Shown: piece by piece, positions 60,927-64,000 of the stretch | Position numbering within the stretch: position 1 is the stretch's first letter | Layout of the letters: every line of letters begins with the position of its first letter | Source of the DNA: Runella aurantiaca | GTDB taxonomy: Bacteria; Bacteroidota; Bacteroidia; Cytophagales; Spirosomataceae | Length of the DNA stretch: 64,000 nt | NCBI RefSeq assembly: GCF_003339505.1 | Contig: NZ_QPIW01000003.1 | Location: 120,471-184,470, forward strand | Reading direction: 5' to 3' | Translations under genes and position numbers: made by a program | Notes under the pieces: generated by a model | What the model saw: the letters and a program-made list of their open reading frames with translations, nothing else | Told to the model about the DNA's origin: nothing | Databases searched by the model: none

Positions 60927-63785
60927 CTAATTGCAGCCGCCTGATTGCGCCTTAAAAACGGCCCCTAGTTGGGTGCTAAATCCAGGATTAAGCTGCACGT
61001 ATTTTCCTGCTCCATACTCGACATTAGCGCCGTTGGGGATGGTATTGGCACTGCCACTGACCGTTATGACGGTTTCGGATGCTTTTTGATCGGCAGAGAG
61101 GGTACCGGTGGGTGTGCGAATGAAGTCGCACAGACGCCATAGTTCAAATCCATGCACATCATCGTTGGCAGTAAAATATAGATTGCCGTTCATAATGGCC
61201 AGACTGCTGTTGTAAAGCCCATAGCCATTATTAGGGTTAATATCGGCCAGCATAACCGTACCCGCATTGGTGCCATCACTTTTCCACAATTCTCTACCAA
61301 GATAGCCATTGGTAGCGGCGAAGTAAAGCGTACCGTTGAAGTTAATTAGGTCAGTTGGATCAGAAAAGGCATCTCCGATATTAATATCTTTCACCAATAC
61401 GGTACCGGCGGCCGTGCCATCAGTTTTCCAAAGTTCTCGCCCGTTGGTTTCATCCTCGGTCGTAAACATCAACGTACCGTTGACCTCCGTAAAAGCAAAA
61501 TAGTAAAAGACATGACTACCCAAATTGATGTTTTTGACCATGCTCGTCCCCAACACTGAGCCGTCACTTTTCCACATCTCTACTCCATTGACCCCATCAT
61601 TGGCACCAAAAAAAAGTATCCCATTGAAATTGATTAGATTATTGGGGGATGAAGAGTTGCCGCCCGTTTGGATGTCTTTGACCATTTGGGGAATACCGCC
61701 GGAATATTTCCAAAGTTCAGCCCCCGACACCCCGTCATCTACCTGAAAATAGAGGGTATTGCCCACAGCGGTAAGCTCGGCCGGTGAGTTGGGCCAATCG
61801 CTGATTTTAACAGTCCCTGCGGTGGTGCCGTTGGTTTTCCAAAGGCCCGAAGCAGCGCTGAAAAAAAGCTGCCCCTGAAAAATGGCAAAACTGCCCGGAC
61901 TACTGCCGCTACTGCCCGAATTGATGTCTTTGACCATGACAGTCCCGACCGTTGTCCCGTCCGACTTCCATAGTTCTCGCCCGTTGACACCATCATCGGC
62001 ACTAAAAAATAAGGTGCCGTTGAAATTGAAAAGAGAAACCGGACCGTAATCACTATCACTAGGCAATATGTTTCTGACCAGCACCGTGCCGGCCGTGGTT
62101 CCATCGCTTTTCCACAATTCACGCCCATCGGCTCCGTTGTTGGCCGTGAAAAATAACACACCATTGACATTAATTAAGGAAGCAGGGGCAGAGCCTGAAC
62201 TCCCCGCGCTAATATCCTTTACGATACTTGTCCCCGCTCCTGTCCCGTCGCTTTTCCAGAGTTCAGCCCCATGGATGCCATCATTGGCAACAAAAAAAAG
62301 GGTATTATTAATAGGTGTCAGGACAGTAGTGAGATTATAGAGCCCCCCAATCGTCCAACCGCTTAATACAATTTTGGACGTCCCCCCCGCTGTGCCATCG
62401 CTTTTCCACAACTCAGCCCCATTTGCGCCCTCAGTGGCTAAAAACAGCAATGTACCCGCCAGATTGGTTAAATAATAAGGATTGCCGTTTCCTGCAGGAT
62501 TAATATCTTTGACCATCGTTGTGTTGGCTCCAGTACCGGTGCTTTTCCAAAGTTCAATGCCATTGGTGCCATCATCCGCCTTAAAATAAAGGGTAGTACC
62601 AATTGATAAAAAATTAGCAGGTTTGCTATCGTCTTCCGTGTTGATGTCTTTGACCATGACGGTGCCGACAGAAGTCCCGTTGGTTTTCCAAAGTTCATAG
62701 CCGTTGGTGCCATCATCAGCAGCGAAATAGAGCGTTGCAGTACCCACCACTCGCAATTCTATAGAATAAGAATAAACGAGGTCAGGCTCAAGCCCACCGC
62801 TTGCACCAGGACGAATGTCCTTGACCATGACGGTGCCCGCCGCAGTGCCATCGCTTTTCCAAAGTTCCGTGCCATGTGAGCCATCATCGGCGGCAAAATA
62901 GACCGTACCATCTAAATTAGTAAGTTCTGAAATCAAACTTGTTTCTGGACCTGAGTAAATATTTTTGACCATCACCGTACCCGCCGCCGTACCATCACTT
63001 TTCCAAAGTTCACGGCCATTGGTCCCATCATCGGCCACAAAAAATAAAACCCCATCGTTGACGGTAAAAGAACTGACATTGGTAAGTTGAAATGGACTGG
63101 ATGTCTCACTGCCCGCTCTGATATCTTTGACCATGACCGTTCCGGCCGTAGTTGCGTCACTTTTCCATAGTTCAGCCCCGTTGGTGCCATTGTCGGCCCT
63201 AAAATAAAGCATACCCTGTACAATAGTAAAATCATAAGAACCAATAGAACCGGAGTTAGCCGCGCCGGGGTTGATATTTTTGATAATGACGGTACCCGCC
63301 GCCGTGCCATCGCTTTTCCAAATTTCAAGTCCCTGCGTGGCGGTGGTGGCCGAAAACACCAATTGTCCATCATAGGCTATCAAGTCGTATGGTTGAGAAC
63401 TCATACTACCTGCATAAATATCCTTGATCATAACCGTACCTGCGGGCGTGCCGTCGCTTTTCCAAAGCTCATTGCCATACACGCCATCATTGAACGTAAA
63501 AAAAAGCGTTGTCCCTACTCTGGTAAGGCTATAAATATAAGAATTGATATTCAGTGTACTCATGTGTTTAACCAGAACCGTCCCTGCGGCAGTGCCATCG
63601 GTTTTCCAGAGTTGAGAATCATTGCGTACAAAGTAGAGGTATGAGCCCATGATCACCGGACTTTGGCTACTACCGGTCAGCCCCGCCGCCACCGCATTGA
63701 TGTCTTTGACCATCTGTGGGTTTTGGGCGTTGGGCAGGAAGAATGAAAATTGGCAGATGAGCAATAAAAGAACGTGCTTTTTCAT
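60927..63785 (-). CDS. Large secreted ELWxxDGT-repeat surface protein with Cys-ended tail
   Basis: This 952-residue protein has a signal peptide (MKKHVLLLLICQFSFFLPNAQ). Nearly all of the mature part is built from about 17 repeats of roughly 47-55 residues, plus a last partial one, each with a core like ELWKSDGTAAGTVMVKDI and an inner GTLYFAADDGTNG-type strand. This is the ELWxxDGT (hyalin-like) repeat, expected to form beta propellers or a solenoid on the cell surface. The C-terminal 75 residues form a coathanger-like tail (GANVEYGAGKYVQLNPGF...GGCN). Ligand and role are unknown. The repeats are so alike in DNA that assembly errors or copy changes are plausible. Confidence 0.9.
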   Translation of the reverse strand: MKKHVLLLLICQFSFFLPNAQNPQMVKDINAVAAGLTGSSQSPVIMGSYLYFVRNDSQLWKTDGTAAGTVLVKHMSTLNINSYIYSLTRVGTTLFFTFNDGVYGNELWKSDGTPAGTVMIKDIYAGSMSSQPYDLIAYDGQLVFSATTATQGLEIWKSDGTAAGTVIIKNINPGAANSGSIGSYDFTIVQGMLYFRADNGTNGAELWKSDATTAGTVMVKDIRAGSETSSPFQLTNVSSFTVNDGVLFFVADDGTNGRELWKSDGTAAGTVMVKNIYSGPETSLISELTNLDGTVYFAADDGSHGTELWKSDGTAAGTVMVKDIRPGASGGLEPDLVYSYSIELRVVGTATLYFAADDGTNGYELWKTNGTSVGTVMVKDINTEDDSKPANFLSIGTTLYFKADDGTNGIELWKSTGTGANTTMVKDINPAGNGNPYYLTNLAGTLLFLATEGANGAELWKSDGTAGGTSKIVLSGWTIGGLYNLTTVLTPINNTLFFVANDGIHGAELWKSDGTGAGTSIVKDISAGSSGSAPASLINVNGVLFFTANNGADGRELWKSDGTTAGTVLVRNILPSDSDYGPVSLFNFNGTLFFSADDGVNGRELWKSDGTTVGTVMVKDINSGSSGSSPGSFAIFQGQLFFSAASGLWKTNGTTAGTVKISDWPNSPAELTAVGNTLYFQVDDGVSGAELWKYSGGIPQMVKDIQTGGNSSSPNNLINFNGILFFGANDGVNGVEMWKSDGSVLGTSMVKNINLGSHVFYYFAFTEVNGTLMFTTEDETNGRELWKTDGTAAGTVLVKDINIGDAFSDPTDLINFNGTLYFAATNGYLGRELWKSDGTNAGTVMLADINPNNGYGLYNSSLAIMNGNLYFTANDDVHGFELWRLCDFIRTPTGTLSADQKASETVITVSGSANTIPNGANVEYGAGKYVQLNPGFSTQLGAVFKAQSGGCN
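61160..63620 (-). repeat. DNA-level tandem repeats encoding ELWxxDGT units
   Basis: Variants of ttccaaagttc and accatcatcggc recur every 140-165 bases on the plus strand across this span, reflecting the tandem ELWxxDGT and ADDGTNG protein units. About 17 units are seen. They are coding repeats, not a CRISPR array. Confidence 0.85.
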
Positions 63786-63804
63786 AAATAATTCAGGTTA
63801 AAAT

Positions 63805-64000
63805 CTAGGGGAGTAAATCAGATGGGTTTTGGGAATAGTAGCAATGACCGCCGATTTTGGCTTTGAATACACTTCCCGCCCGTGCCTCAAAACCGGGGTT
63901 TAGCAGTATACTCTTTTGGGCGGAGTATTCTGCTTGGCCAGTGTTCTGAATCCAATTGGTAGCTTGAATGGTTTTGCCCACAACCGGACTGACTTGTACC
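63805..64000 (-). CDS. C-terminal end of another protein with the Cys-ended coathanger-like tail
   Basis: This partial gene enters from the right edge; its stop (TAG) is at 63805-63807. The last 65 codons read with AEYSAQKSILLNPGFEARAG, then SVFKAKIGGHC and a short extension YYSQNPSDLLP. The pattern matches the tails of the proteins at 54095 and 60927 (a hydrophobic strand, NPGF, GxVFKA, then Cys), so it is probably also a surface protein. Everything upstream lies outside the window. It lies 19 bases upstream, in transcription order, of the ELWxxDGT gene and could be in the same operon. Confidence 0.75.
   Translation of the reverse strand, partial: VQVSPVVGKTIQATNWIQNTGQAEYSAQKSILLNPGFEARAGSVFKAKIGGHCYYSQNPSDLLP

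Noticed and set aside
61160..63620. Regularly spaced repeats that could suggest a CRISPR array
   Set aside because: They lie in one continuous reading frame and encode ELWxxDGT units; spacing is 140-165 bases and the units vary like coding sequence.
1..64000. tRNA, rRNA, riboswitch, insertion sequence or prophage signals
   Set aside because: No cloverleaf, rRNA-like stretch, THI or cobalamin box, transposase or phage structural gene was recognised in the intergenic or coding sequence; a covariance-model scan would settle small RNAs.

Overview
The window reads as the chromosome of a Bacteroidota bacterium, most likely an aerobic Cytophagales of the Runella/Spirosoma type. This is inferred from a SusC/SusD pair with lipoproteins, a secreted metalloprotease with a type IX secretion tail, LytTR two-component signalling, sequences resembling the TAnnTTTG promoter element, and proteins ending in a Cys-terminated '3-coathanger-like' tail. 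No rRNA, tRNA, insertion sequence, prophage or CRISPR array was seen.

Layout. 1-5.2 kb: the start of a secreted SAM-hydrolase-like gene, a NamZ-type muramidase, a lone SulP transporter, an acyl-ACP desaturase and a PlsC acyltransferase. 5.3-10.5 kb: a small acidic membrane protein, then SulP - beta-carbonic anhydrase - SulP - beta-carbonic anhydrase, probably for bicarbonate uptake and CO2/HCO3- interconversion. 10.7-14.7 kb: a secreted thioredoxin-fold protein, then a TPR histidine kinase with a LytTR response regulator. 14.8-20.1 kb: a sugar module (Tat-signal oxidoreductase, RhaT-like symporter, two TIM-barrel isomerase-like proteins) with a lone ABC ATPase. 20.1-26.5 kb: a RelE/ParE-type toxin-antitoxin pair, then DNA repair genes recG, uvrD/pcrA and ruvA with a Uma2 gene between them.

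26.6-41 kb is mostly minus-strand. Transcription runs nadE, mgsA, trpG, a heptose-phosphate kinase, hemC, trpD, a Uma2 gene, trpC, trpF, trpB. One base after trpB an AT-rich two-gene module starts: an SMC/OLD-like ATPase and an HNH-like protein resembling the Septu (PtuAB) defence system. It sits where trpA often lies, and neither trpA nor trpE is in the window. A DUF2306 membrane protein and an unknown lipoprotein follow. 40.4-42.2 kb holds a glycosyltransferase and a secreted redoxin.

42.3-50.7 kb is a polymer- or peptide-use locus: SusC, SusD, two lipoproteins and a secreted M43 metalloprotease. 51-53.9 kb encodes a siroheme sulfite/nitrite reductase, apparently fused to a C-terminal HEPN-like helical domain, and the CobA enzyme that starts siroheme synthesis. 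54-64 kb has a secreted PQQ-type sugar dehydrogenase, an unknown lipoprotein, a MoeB/ThiF-rhodanese protein, MnmD, an SDR oxidoreductase, a large ELWxxDGT-repeat surface protein, and the end of another protein with the same tail type.

The most noteworthy points are the Septu-like module embedded in the trp operon, the SulP/carbonic anhydrase array, the sulfite reductase-HEPN fusion and the shared Cys-ended surface-protein tails. All assignments come from reading motifs; no database search was run.
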